From Corydoras sp. C115 (Eukaryota; Chordata; Actinopteri; Siluriformes; Callichthyidae), in assembly GCA_019802505.1 (NCBI GenBank), contig JAFMOC010000027.1, forward strand, positions 165,001 to 229,000: a DNA stretch of 64,000 bases, read 5' to 3'. Position 1 is the first letter of the stretch, and each line of letters starts with the position of its first letter. The position numbers and the translations under genes are program-made. Shown here piece by piece: positions 12,172-22,718 of this stretch. The notes beneath the pieces are model-generated. The model was given only the letters and a program-made list of their open reading frames with translations. It was not told the origin of the DNA and ran no database searches.

Positions 12172-12408
12172 GCAGCACGGTGGCTTAGTGATTAGAATGT
12201 TCTCCTCTCAGCACTAGGGATTCTCGGTACGAATCCCAATCTGGGTGGAGTTTCCATGTTCTCCCCGTGTCCGTGTGGGTTTCCTCCGGGTTCTCCGGTT
12301 TCCTCCCACAGTCCAAAAACATGGATCAAGTCAATTGAGTTCTCCAAATTGCCCCATATAGAGTGTGTATGTGTGAGTGAGTGTGTGCCCAGTGATAGAT
12401 TGGCACCA
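12172..12408 (+). mobile_element. V-SINE, 3'-truncated
   Basis: Complete head and central block; breaks off at 'gtgatagattggcacc'. With the following antisense copy it forms an inverted pair truncated at nearly the same SINE position. Confidence 0.88.
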
Positions 12409-12509
12409 AAGAAATAAATAAAGTTTTATGACGGTTTTATGGTTAATAAGTGGATAATGGGGTGTTTTTGGGACAGGGTCTCATCTGCCATAAGATCTGT
12501 TTTGTTTTC

Positions 12510-12720
12510 ACACAGACACACTCTATATGGGGCAATTCAGAGAATTCAATTGACCTTGATCCATGTTTTTGGACTGTGGGAGGAAACAGGAGAACCCGGA
12601 GGAAACCCACGCGGACACGGGGAGAACATGGAAACTCCACCCATATTGGGATTGGAACTGGGAATCCCTAGCGCTGAGAACTAAGAGCTAAGAACTAACC
12701 ACTAAGCCACAGTGCCGCCC
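12510..12720 (-). mobile_element. V-SINE, antisense, 3'-truncated
   Basis: Begins in the body at 'cacagacacactctatatgg' and runs to the head. An odd insertion, 'aactaagagctaagaactaa', sits in the head region. Confidence 0.87.
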
Positions 12721-12764
12721 AGCTAGTAAACAATAAAAATTAAATGTCATAAAAGCGACTGTAG

Positions 12765-13118
12765 GGGCGGCACGGGGGCTTAGAGGTTAGCATGTTCGCC
12801 ATTCAATGCTAGGGATTCCCGCTTCGAATCCCAATCTGGGTGGGGTTTCCATGTTCTCCCCGTGTCCGCGTGGGTTTCCTCCGGGTTCTACAGTTTCCTC
12901 CCACAGTCCAAAAACATAGATCAAGTCAATTGAATTCTCCTAATTGCCCCATATAGAGTGTGTGTGTGTGTGTGAGTGTGTGTGTGTCCAGCAATAGATT
13001 GGCGTCCTGTCCTGGGTGTATCTGCCCATCACCCGAAATGTTCTCCCCTGGATGGGCATGGGGAACCCCCCGTGACCCTTATGGAGGATAAAGCGGAAGA
13101 TAATGGATGGATGGATGT
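12765..13118 (+). mobile_element. V-SINE, full length
   Basis: B box is cttcgaatccc-like. Bracketed by an inverted 13-mer, cagctagtaaaca (12720-12732) and tgtttactagctg (13116-13128), not a direct repeat. Confidence 0.9.
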
Positions 13119-13128
13119 TTACTAGCTG

Positions 13129-14246
13129 AAAAAGTTAAAAAAATGAAAGTTAAAGCCTAATGTCAGATGGGAAGAGCTGGTTTCCAATCTGTTCATCCCA
13201 GAAGACGTCGTGTTTGATGAAACCAACGCCTGTATTTTTTTTGTGTGGAATTAACTTTTATGTCACAGTTAATGTGTTGCCGAAATGTAAAAATAGTAAT
13301 TAAGTCCATTTGAATTCCAAAGCGTAAGTCCTAACACCATATAGCACCTTGCTCATCATCGTTGTTCTGCTTCGGTGCACAAACAATTTGGTGTCTCACG
13401 GTTCCATTCCGTGGCCTCCCCTCCTCATACACCCTCATAGCATTTTTGCTGCCGTGCAATTCTGACACCCCGGCCCGAGCCGTACTGCGACTCCTGCAAA
13501 GATGCCTCATTAATAATTCCTCCAAAGTCCTGTAAGCGTGTCATGGCGAAATAAGAGGAGCAAGCCTTTTGAGACCCGAGGTGAAAGACTAAATTTATAC
13601 TTCAAATAAACAATTTAAACCGAGATCCTCATCACCCCCCCATCCCTCCCTCTTTCTCTGAATACACTCTTCCAGCCAAGTCACAAGAGACCCAATTCCT
13701 TTCTCCCTCTCCTCGATTTCTCATTTATTTCCTTAATCTATGCTCGCTTGTGTTATTGTTGTTATCAGCTCCATTTATAACGCAGGTTTCCCAAACATCA
13801 GAGCCCACGAGGCAATGTCGACATGATTGATATGCTGGATTTGCCTACTGTGGAGCAGACATCCATAATGCCTGTCAGACTGGGATTTACTGAGACATTG
13901 GGAGTTTGCTTCTTCTTTAATCTTGATTAAACAAAGACAGACACATGTAGGTGTGAACTCAACTAATGCTACGCTTCTCCCTCGGACTGCCATTGGCTTT
14001 CGGCTTCGGTTTGAGCAATGTTTCCCTTGCAAGGCAGTTGGGATGTTGCTGTGGGGGTACTATTGGGGTCCTGATCATTAGAGAACCGAGTGTACAAGGT
14101 AGGACTGTAGTCCACAAACAGATGGACTACAGTCTGAACTATGTAAAGTCTATCTTTACAGCGAGTGGAACTGAAAATATGGACATTAAGGAGCTGTGTG
14201 CACACTTCGGACTAGTACTTTATTTTAATATAGCATTATTTTAATA
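13129..14246. other. Repeat-poor island, 1.1 kb
   Basis: No SINE, microsatellite or convincing open frame. Contains a homeodomain-type TTAATAATT word near 13508 inside a moderately GC-rich patch. A candidate conserved non-coding region only because it is repeat-free; conservation cannot be judged here. Confidence 0.35.
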
Positions 14247-14602
14247 GGGCGGCACGGTGGCTTAGTGGTTAGCACGTTCGCCTCTCAGCACTAGGGATTC
14301 CCGGTTCGAATCCCCATCTGGGTGGAGTTTCTATGTTCTCCCCTTGTCTGCGTGGGTTTCCTCCGGATTCTCCGGTTTCCTCCCACAGTCCAAAAACATG
14401 GATCAAGCCCATTGAGTTCTCCAAATTGCCCCATATAGAGTGTGTCTGTGTGAGTGAGTGTGTGCCCAGCGATAGATTGGCGCCCTGTCCTGAGTGTATC
14501 TGCCCAGCGCCTGAAACGTTCTCCCCTGGATGGGCATGGGGAACCCCCCCGCAACCCTAATATAGGATAAAGCGGAAGATAATGAATGAATGAATGAATG
14601 AT
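14247..14602 (+). mobile_element. V-SINE, full length, subfamily-B type
   Basis: Carries cacgttcgcc, a perfect B box, 'aatccccatctggg' and a GAAT tail. 'attttaatatag' flanks both sides (near 14220 and 14606), a probable target-site duplication. Confidence 0.93.
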
Positions 14603-14813
14603 AATTTTAATATAGACTAAATGGATTATTAGTAGACTAATATATAAATGTATAATGTAGGGGAGTTTTCAGGGTTTAGAAACATCAGGGGCTTTAGCCC
14701 AGATCCCTTATTCCCTCTCTGTCCTCTTTAAAAAGTGCCCTTTTATGAGTGTATTTATCCATTTTTCAAACTGTTCTTACATTCATTTTGTTTGATCATT
14801 TATTAGTTATATT

Positions 14814-14943
14814 CATTCATTCATTATCTTCCGCTTCATCCTCTATTAGGGTTACGGTGGGGTTCCCCATGCCCATCCAGGGAAGAACATTTCAGGCGCT
14901 GGGCAGATAGACCCAGGACAGGGCGCCAATCCATCGCTGGGCA
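14814..14943 (-). mobile_element. V-SINE 3' half with perfect 14-bp target duplication
   Basis: Only the 3' ~130 bp are present, GAAT tail included. The flank ttattagttatatt occurs exactly at 14800-14813 and 14944-14957. Confidence 0.93.
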
Positions 14944-15061
14944 TTATTAGTTATATTTGATTAAAATTAAATAACATAAAATATGTCTGTCAGCAGTGCA
15001 TTGAAATACCATAACTTTGCGACAGTTTACACCTTCAGAAAAATTCTAATGGTTTCTGATG

Positions 15062-15290
15062 GGGCAAGGTAGCTCAGTGGTTAGGGCTTTGGGCGGTCAA
15101 TCTGAAGGTTGGGGGTTCAAATCCCAGGTCCACTAAAGTTACCAATATGGGTCCTTGAGCAAGGCCCTTGACCCTCATTGCTCCAGGGATGTTGTGATTA
15201 ACCCTGTGCTCACCTTGTTAGTCGCTTTGGATAAAAGCGTCTGCTAAATGACCAAATGTAAATGTAATGTAAATGTAAATGTAAATGTTT
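15062..15290 (+). mobile_element. tRNA-derived SINE with L2-type tail, full length
   Basis: The second SINE family of the window. Head 'ggtagctcagtggttagggc' (A box) and 'gggggttcaaatccc' (B box), body 'gggtccttgagcaaggccct', tail 'gtcgctttggataaaagcgt' followed by AAATGTAAATGT units. The shared tail implies mobilisation by an L2 LINE. 'tttctga' repeats on both flanks. Confidence 0.9.
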
Positions 15291-15637
15291 CTGAGAACTG
15301 AGAAGCTGCTCTTTACAGCCAACATACAGTTATTACGGTAACTTTACTCCCAATACTGGCGAAAAATATCTGTCTCCCTCAAACACACACAGAGCTTGGA
15401 AGCACAAACAGCTGACGGTGACTCCATCGTTCGGTAAGGCTGCTGTAAGAGAGGCTGCAGAGAAAGCTGCTCTCATTGGATCCGGGGCAACTGACAAAAC
15501 ACCCGAAAGCCCAGGTCTAACGACGCCCCTGGTATAATGTATAAATGTATACTAAAATGTATACAAATGTATATAATGTATAAATGTAGTCTGAAAAAGC
15601 TGAAATTCAAAAGATTTTACTACAATACAGTAGTAAC
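15291..15637. other. Unassigned DNA
   Basis: No feature seen beyond short ATGTATA-rich words near 15537-15590. Confidence 0.4.
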
Positions 15638-15655
15638 ACACACACACACACACAC

Positions 15656-15711
<56 letters not shown>

Positions 15712-15722
15712 GCGCGCGCACA
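15638..15722. repeat. (CA)n microsatellite with CATA and CG interruptions
   Basis: CA array interrupted by TACATACA at 15660-15675 and ending in a CGCGCGCG patch at 15709-15719. Confidence 0.95.
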
Positions 15723-16862
15723 CAGACACGCTAAATCAGCCCAAGACTTTTCCTTCAGTGTCAAAACTACAGTTCTACTGCTTTTGCTGACCCCTATTGG
15801 ACGTCATCGCAACTGCAGCTTGCCTTTGTAAGCAGTTATGATTTGATGGACAGCTGAAACACACAACAAAAACCACACATCATTTACCAACCGCAATTTC
15901 CTAATTAATGCACCAGTGGAACATTGACAGACTAACAGTTGTTGTTTTTTTTTGCACCAATTATGAGCCGTTTTGGTTCTGCAGTGTCACACATCAGAGT
16001 AGAAGTGATTGAAACCTTTGATCCAATTATGAGGGATGCCATAGCCGCTTTTTTCATAAATAAAAATCACTGATGCGGCTTGAGTAATGCATCCCGCTCA
16101 ACTATGTTAGGATAGTTTATTGTTCTGATTTCAAGATTAAACACTGTATTCTTTTAGGAAGCCAACAGTGAGTATCTCAAAGCATGTAGAACCTCAATCG
16201 ACGGGGTCTTTTTCGGCGCAAAGGGTGCATGTCCTTTTAAATCCGGAGAATTAGAGATACTAATTTGCCGCTAGATGTGAATATGTTTGCCTGCTTGTTT
16301 TCTCACCTTTCGATCAATGAGCACATGGGATAGGCTCCAACATCCCCCATGGTCCTAATTACGGGATGCTGCTTCGAAAATAAAGAAATGAAAGAAAGTC
16401 CATTTATAATGACGTGAACACGTTTGGGAAAGAAATCACATTCTAACTGCACAATCTGCCCTTTGCACCAAAACTGACAGGATAAAGGATGTAAACATTA
16501 ATGTAAAGATTCAATTATAATGATATATACAAACCAACGCTACAAGAAACTGTACGCTGCTGCAAATCCATACATCCCATTTGTTTATTTCTTATATTTG
16601 ATCCTTGTTTGTGTTCACTTTAAATTCGGAACCATCGTTAAATAAGGAATCGGGACAAATAACCTCAGGAGGTTCCATCTAAGCCGAACAATATGGGTTT
16701 AAGCCATGATGTCATTCGTATCTTAAATGCAGAACCCATCTCCTCTTGCTTACCTCCCTCATTCAGTGATTCTTTCTAATCCCACATTGCCTTCAATTTC
16801 CCCCAGAAAACAACAATACGGAGCATAGGAGTATAAGCAGGTGCAAGAAATAGACACACACT

Positions 16863-16865
<3 letters not shown>
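15723..16865. other. Largely unassigned DNA, 1.1 kb
   Basis: At 16325-16390 'gggataggctccaacatccc' then 'ggtcctaattacgggatgct' resembles a common fish LINE 3' end. Otherwise no gene, RNA or repeat seen. Confidence 0.4.

Positions 16866-16898
<33 letters not shown>
16866..16898. repeat. (CA)n microsatellite
   Basis: About 16 CA units. Confidence 0.95.
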
Positions 16899-16899
<1 letters not shown>

Positions 16900-17075
16900 G
16901 GTGGAGATAAATGGGACCCATACAGAGGCAGGGGGTAACATCTGTGGCATTGGGACTCACACAAAAGTCCCCCTCCCCAGTTCAAACAGAAGCACAGCCT
17001 CTCTATTGACTCAGGCTCTGAGAAGAACACCCCTAATTTAGGGCTTTCAGCAGTCCTCATCATTAACATTTCAGT

Positions 17076-17095
17076 GTGTGTGTGTGTGTGTGCGT

Positions 17096-17142
<47 letters not shown>

Positions 17143-17169
17143 TGGGTGTGTGTGTGTGTGTGTGTGTGA
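17076..17169. repeat. (GT)n microsatellite
   Basis: GT array of ~94 bp with single interruptions (gcgtac, ctgg). Opposite phase to the CA array 180 bp upstream. Confidence 0.96.
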
Positions 17170-17335
17170 GTAAGGAGAAAGAGAAATGTCTGTGTGTACA
17201 CCAACCCCCATCCAACACAGTGAAGGAAACAACGCATGAAAGCTAAAAGCATGAACATGCTTCACACAGACTTCAATACAATGTTATTTGTATATGAAAC
17301 AAGAAGCACAAGCTGGTATATCATACACCCAACAG

Positions 17336-17337
<2 letters not shown>

Positions 17338-17382
<45 letters not shown>
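17338..17382. repeat. (GT)n microsatellite
   Basis: About 22 uninterrupted GT units. Confidence 0.96.
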
Positions 17383-17385
<3 letters not shown>

Positions 17386-17601
17386 GCCCTTTGGCTTGTA
17401 TTTGGTAATAATTACATATTACACTGTAAATAATGTTTTTTTTTTATTTTTATTTTTTTTATGCCAGTCTTTGAACAATTTCTTTGAAAATGGTTTCTTA
17501 ATAAACCATTAAATTGTCCTTTGTTTAGGCAAATCAACACCCTATAACTCTGTAATCCCAACTTTATACATAACCAATAAATCATGGTTATTTTTCATTT
17601 A
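17383..17601. other. AT-rich unassigned DNA
   Basis: T-runs at 17435-17460; nothing else recognised. Confidence 0.4.
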
Positions 17602-17690
17602 GAGACTTACAGACTTAGATAGTCTTTATTGTCATTCATTATACATTTATTGTACGCAGAACAAAATTTCGTTGCATTGGCTCGCTTGGA
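17602..17690 (-). repeat. Dispersed fish retroposon 3' end, antisense
   Basis: 'tagtctttattgtcattcat' and 'gaacaaaatttcgttgcatt' match from memory an abundant fish repeat terminus (reverse: caatgacaataaa). Family not assigned. Confidence 0.5.
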
Positions 17691-17749
17691 GTATTAAAAA
17701 GAAGTGAATTTTTTGTACATGATGTGGAAACATGGGTATAAAGCATACA

Positions 17750-17799
<50 letters not shown>

Positions 17800-17822
17800 T
17801 TTTTTTATTTTTTTTTTTTTTT
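17750..17822. repeat. (TA)n and T-run
   Basis: About 50 bp TA followed by a T-rich run. Confidence 0.93.
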
Positions 17823-18052
17823 GAAAGTATATATATCAATATATAGGTATATATCAATTTATAAATATATATAAATTACAACAGACTATATTGTATAAAT
17901 TGTATACATATAAATGTATACCACTAATACCATATGGCTGCTATCAGGCAGATGCATATATACATATATGTATGTATATTTGTACCTGTGTATGTATATG
18001 TGTGTATTGTATGTATATGTCTGTATATGTGTATATATTTATATTATTATAC

Positions 18053-18055
<3 letters not shown>
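17823..18055. repeat. TATA/TGTA-rich low-complexity DNA
   Basis: Degenerate ATATAT and GTATATGT words between two AT microsatellites; frames here translate only as Y/I-rich artefact. Confidence 0.7.

Positions 18056-18142
<87 letters not shown>
18056..18142. repeat. (AT)n microsatellite, ~87 bp
   Basis: Uninterrupted AT dinucleotides. Confidence 0.97.
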
Positions 18143-18146
<4 letters not shown>

Positions 18147-18384
18147 CTGTTGATCTATTATATTATTTGATCTTGGATATATTATATTATTATCATATAT
18201 TATATGATATATATTATTATTCCCAGACCCGCCCAGATCAGGAAGATGCTGATGCTAGGGAATTAAATATGGTCAGTTTCTTATGATTAAATATATATAA
18301 TATATTATATATTATACATGTATGTTTTATATTATACATATATTATACAATATTATTATTTTATACACTTACAAATGTATTGAA

Positions 18385-18460
18385 TGCTTCGTTAAGAGGT
18401 ACCACTCGGGAATTTCATTGTATCATGTACAATGACAATAAAGCTCTCTATTCCTTAATA
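18385..18460 (+). repeat. Dispersed fish retroposon 3' end
   Basis: 'gggaatttcattgtatcatg' then 'tacaatgacaataaagctct' is a typical fish retroposon terminus in sense orientation; family not assigned. Confidence 0.55.
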
Positions 18461-19049
18461 TTCTATTGCAGACTATATATAAATTATAAGTTATAGCAGA
18501 CAATATATTAATTGTAGCAGACTTTTTCCCAGGTTTTTCGATAAACATAAAACAGCCAATTACTAAACAGCCAATCTACGTGTAAAATAAGCAAAACATA
18601 AAGTTCCCCAACGCTGAATTATCTGTCATTGTGGTAAACCCAGGTGCCGTTTACATGGTGCGATTTCCTAACAGCTATTATTTGCTGTTACCTGAGCCAT
18701 TCACAAGCGGCCTGTTCGTTTTATTGGAAGATGTCGGCTTCCCCATCTTCCTTTTCACCCTTTTTATGGCTTGCAAAGATTTCTGCCGCCGTTTGCCGTG
18801 ATCTTTCAATTTACAGCTACACATCCTCTGCACAAGCCAAGATACGCAAGACACCCAATCATCACCTTCATATGTGCCTGCTGCAAATCTCAAGGGTATT
18901 AACATGATATTGTAAATCCCACCCCTCCCTGGTCCCTTTGTTGCAATAGCAGCGTTCACTCGATTGGAAAGGATTTTCACTAGATTTTGGTATAGGATTG
19001 CAGGGATTTGCTTCCAATCACAAATGATGGACTTTGTTGCCTCGGTGCT

Positions 19050-19195
19050 TAATTCAATTTCAATTGATTTATTTAGTGCTTTTTAACAATATAGCGTCGT
19101 CTCAAAGTAGCCTTACGGAAGCTCAAAGCCAGACTGTCGAATCCCATGCTGAAGGGAATAATGGAGAAGACCAAAAAGACACATTGAGAGTCTCT
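19050..19195 (+). repeat. Partial copy of the gcgctttttacaa repeat
   Basis: 'caattgatttatttagtgct' then 'ttttaacaatatagcg' parallels the starts of the repeats at 27013 and 28371; similarity fades after 'agctcaaagccagactg'. Confidence 0.55.
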
Positions 19196-19593
19196 TTGCT
19201 CAAATCAGGAATTTATAAAAAGTAAAAAATCTTGATTTGGTTGGAGATAAAGTGTAAAGGTAGCGCATCTCGATGCCCAATGGTGAGTCTAAAGATAAAC
19301 CTTCTTATAAAAAAATCCCTGCTCCAGCTAATTAACTTCTTCAGAAGTGTGGGAGTAGGGGCAGTGTGCACATCCAATAAAGGACTTCTGAAGAATATAA
19401 TTATCTGGAGGAGGTATGGTAGATTGTGGTTGGAAGCAAGGCTAAAATATGGTGCTTTCCCCTTGACTGACTATCTGTTTGTCTGTGTGTGCGCACATGG
19501 GTATGTGTTCAAAGAGACTGTTGGTGGGAATAATAATGTACCTGGTTATATATAGAAGCAATTCATATATTTGGTAAAATTATTAATAGTTAG

Positions 19594-19932
19594 AGGGCGG
19601 CACGCTGGCTTAGTGGTTAGCACGTTCGCCTCTCAGCACTAGGGATTCCCGGTTCGAATCCCCATCTGGGTGGAGTTTCCATGTTCTCCCCGTGTTTGCG
19701 TGGGTTTCCTCCGGGTTCTCCGGTTTCCTCCCACAGTCCAAAAACATGGATGAAGTCAATTGAATTCTCCAAATTGCCCCATATAGAGTGTGTCTGTGTG
19801 AGTGAGTGTGTGCCCAGCGATGGATTGGCGCCCTGGTCTATCTGCCCAGCGCCCGAGATGTTCTTCCCTGGATGGGCATGGGGAACCCCCCCCACCGACC
19901 CCAGTAGAGGATAAAGCGGGAGATAATGAATG
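19594..19932 (+). mobile_element. V-SINE, full length, subfamily-B type
   Basis: cacgttcgcc, 'aatccccatctggg', agcgggagat and GAAT tail. A 7-bp deletion removes part of 'cctgtcctgggtgtatctg'. Confidence 0.92.
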
Positions 19933-19971
19933 AATTCATGAATTAATAATTAGTCTAAGGTTCCAACAATA

Positions 19972-20283
19972 TTCATTTATTCATTATATTTCGCTTTATC
20001 CTCTACTAGGGTTGCAGGGGGGGGGGGGGGGGCAATCTATTGCTGAATACAGAGACACACACACAATCACATAATATGGGGCAATTTGGAGCATTCAATT
20101 GACCTTCAATCAATTGAAGACTTTCGTTTAGGATTCACGTTTAAACCTCAATCTGGCAGTTTCCATGTTCTCCCCGTGTCCGCGTGGGTTTCCTCCGGGT
20201 TCTCCAGTTTCCTCCCACAGTCCAAAAACATGGCTCAATGTCTATTGAATTCTCCAAATTGCCCCATATAGAGTGTGTTTGTG
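19972..20283. mobile_element. V-SINE with inverted 5' part, antisense
   Basis: 19972-20107 is the SINE 3' half in antisense with a 15-base G-run (20018-20032). 20130-20283 is the SINE 5'-middle in sense. Read on the minus strand this is an inverted 5' part joined to a sense 3' end. Confidence 0.72.
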
Positions 20284-20622
20284 GGCGGCACGGTGGCTTA
20301 GTGTTTAGCACGTTCTCCTCTCAGCACTATGGATTCCTGGTTCGAAACCCAATCTGGGTGGAGTTTTCATGTTCTTCCCGTGTCCACGTGGGTTTCCTCC
20401 GGGTTCTCCGGTTTCCTCCCAGAGTTCAAAAACATGGATCAAGTTCAATTGAATTCTCCAAATTGCCCCATATAGTGTATGTTTGTGTGAGTAAGTATGC
20501 CCAGCCTAGATTGGTGTCCTGTCCTGGGTGTATCTGCCAAGCACCCGAAATGTTCTCCCCTGGATGGGCATGGGGAACCCCACAGACCCTAATAGAGGGT
20601 AAAGCGGAAGATAATGGATGGA
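20284..20622 (+). mobile_element. V-SINE, full length
   Basis: Starts gggcggcacggtggcttag directly after the preceding fragment. GGAT tail. Confidence 0.92.
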
Positions 20623-21534
20623 AGCATAAGAACTGGCTATGTAAATGTTAACAGCATTCTAACATTAGCATGATAATGAGAAAAAAAATGCAAACTCAGT
20701 AATTCTGACTTGCCTGTCCATAAAAACCCCACCTACTGTTTTCCTAAAAGATATAGACAGGCATCAGTCTCTTAAATACCCCGTATATGCATGGTGCACC
20801 ATTATTGTTACCCCAGTACAGCATGCAAATGAGGCCAGAGAAATTAGCTCATGCTGGAAGAGACCCAATCAATAATTAGTGGCTTGATGATCCCTGAGCC
20901 GCACTTCTCAGCCTGCTTTAGCATCCATAATGGCCTGTGTATATATGGCTGAAGTCGTCCATCAAAGCCAATGAGACACAGAACAGGATGAAGATTGCTG
21001 CTGGCAGCTTTGCCAGGAGCTGGCCACGAGAAAATTCAAGTAGAGAGTGTTGTTCCCTGGGCCCGAAATAGGCATCTTTCACCCCTGTGTACTCTAGCTC
21101 TTCCAAAGGAACACTGTGACAGTGGGTGTCAGGTGCTCAAATACCTTTTGAGAGCTCTTCAGTCTGTCAGTGGGAAAAGAAAGCTGCAGAAAGCGCCGTA
21201 CACCAGCTGAGTGCAGATTTCCTTATGTGTCGGAGCGGCGGGAAGAGATGGAGGACCTGACAGGCAAATCCATAGGGAGAGCAGAAGAAAGCATAGAACA
21301 TTAACTTCCACGGGGGACTCAGTTAGGCTCGTAATGAAAAGCTTTGAAAACCATTAGCAGAGAATCCAACTTTTCCTCTTTGCTATCTTCAAATGCACAG
21401 CATGGTTGCAGCTCCAGCTCGCTGTGTAATTGGGTATGAACCGCTGATGATCGTTTCAACCGTCGCGCAAATTACTGCTGGGAGTCGGTCCTCTGCGCCA
21501 CATGTGCAGACAGGCAAGGGTTAAATGTGCCATG
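20623..21534. other. Repeat-poor island, 0.9 kb
   Basis: No repeat or coding signal. Contains an octamer word ATGCAAAT at 20823-20830, which can bind POU factors but also occurs by chance. Confidence 0.35.
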
Positions 21535-21630
21535 CAGCCCTGGAACAATTCCATGCTGCCAAGTCCAACCTCCTGACCTGTGGAGGCCATGGTACAGCTG
21601 GGATGTATTGGGAAAGATTCATAGCCATGG
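21535..21630 (+). repeat. 96-bp local duplicate, copy 1
   Basis: Aligns without gaps to 22480-22575 (8 differences by my count). Starts cagccctggaacaattcc. Interrupted at its 3' edge by an inverted SINE piece at 21632. Confidence 0.85.
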
Positions 21631-21631
21631 A

Positions 21632-21943
21632 TTGTGTGAGGAAAGCAGAGAAACCCGAAGAAAACCCTTTGCGAACACAGGGAGAACATGCAAACTTCCT
21701 CCGGGTTCTCCGGTTTACTCCCACAATCCAAAAACATGGAATCAAGGTCAATTGAGTTCTCTAAATTGCCCCATATAGAGTGTGTTTGTCTGTGCCCAGG
21801 ATTAGAGTGGACTGGATTAGAGGAGCCCTGTCCTGGGTGTACCTGCCCATCGCCCGAAACGTTCTCCCCTAGATGAGCATGGGGAACCCCCCCCTCCCAC
21901 CGCAACCCTCGTAGGGGATAAAGCAGAAGATAATGGATGGATA
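21632..21943. mobile_element. V-SINE with inverted 5' segment
   Basis: 21632-21695 is the central block in antisense, then 21696-21943 continues in sense from ttcctccgggttctcc to a GGAT tail. A twin-priming-like arrangement. Confidence 0.75.
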
Positions 21944-22478
21944 GCTGGCAATAACAATACACTTTAAATTCGAACCCAAAAACTCAATAACTATCCATCC
22001 ATCCATTATCTTCCGCTTTATCCTATATTAGGGTCGCGGGGGGTACCCCATGCCCATCCATGGGAGAACGTTTCAGGTGCTGGGCAGATACACCCAGGAC
22101 AGGGCGCCAATCCATCACAGGGCACACACCCTCACTCATACACACACACTCTATATGGGGCAATTTGGAGAATTCAATTGATCCATGTTTTTGGACTGTG
22201 GAAGGAAACCGGAGAACCCGGAGGAAACCCACGTAGACACAGGGAGAACATGGAAACCCCACCCAGATTGGGATACGAACTAGGAATCCCTAGTGCTGAG
22301 AGGAGAACGTGCTAACCACTAAGCCACCGTGCCGCCCGACCTCAATAACTAATTAAAATAAATTGGTACATAAAAGACTAGTTTGGGTGTTGCATTGGTG
22401 TAGAGAATTAATTTTCTTCATAACACAAACCATTAGAATGTTTTTGACAGCCTGCTGGAAATTACCGACTCATTGACC
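21944..22478 (+). repeat. Dispersed duplicate, copy 1 (split by a SINE)
   Basis: Non-SINE parts 21944-21993 and 22341-22478 match 25973-26188 in the same orientation: 'acactttaaattcgaaccc', ctcaataact, 'gtagagaattaattttctt', 'cattagaatgtttttgac'. Confidence 0.8.
21994..22337 (-). mobile_element. V-SINE, full length, with empty-site support
   Basis: Flanked by ctcaataacta at 21983-21993 and 22341-22351. The duplicate locus at about 26010 has the same sequence once with no SINE. Confidence 0.94.
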
Positions 22479-22718
22479 TCAGCCCTGGAACAATTCCGTG
22501 CTGCCAAGTCCAACCTCCTGACCTGTGGAGGCCATGGCACAGCTGGGATGTATCGGGAACAAGTCGAAGCCATGGGTTTGGTGAGCAGAAGCAAAATGGA
22601 AACTGAGGTTGGGGAGTTTAACATAACAAAATTGATACGCCAGAAGCTGGAACGCAGTGTGGCAGCCTTATCACGGCAACCAGCTCCCATCCTCTCACAT
22701 CTAGTACGAAAAGCTTGA
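22437..22718 (+). other. Unassigned open frame, 94 codons, no ATG at the front
   Basis: Open from a stop at 22434 to TGA at 22716-22718, reading ALEQFRAAKSNLLTCGGHGT, then RQKLERSVAALSRQPAP. First ATG-initiated methionine is internal. The middle overlaps the 96-bp duplicate, where the same frame is partly kept. I do not recognise a family, the opposite strand is also open, and no promoter or splice context is convincing. It may be an exon fragment, part of an unknown repeat, or chance. Confidence 0.25.
22480..22575 (+). repeat. 96-bp local duplicate, copy 2
   Basis: Gap-free partner of 21535-21630. Its left neighbour is the dispersed duplicate, its right neighbour unique DNA, so the locus is a mosaic. 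Confidence 0.85.

Larger units (their letters stand above)
18143..19593. other. Mostly unassigned DNA, 1.45 kb
   Basis: Contains two short repeat fragments listed separately (18385-18460, 19050-19195). The stretch 18640-19020 is repeat-free with no convincing coding frame. Confidence 0.4.
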
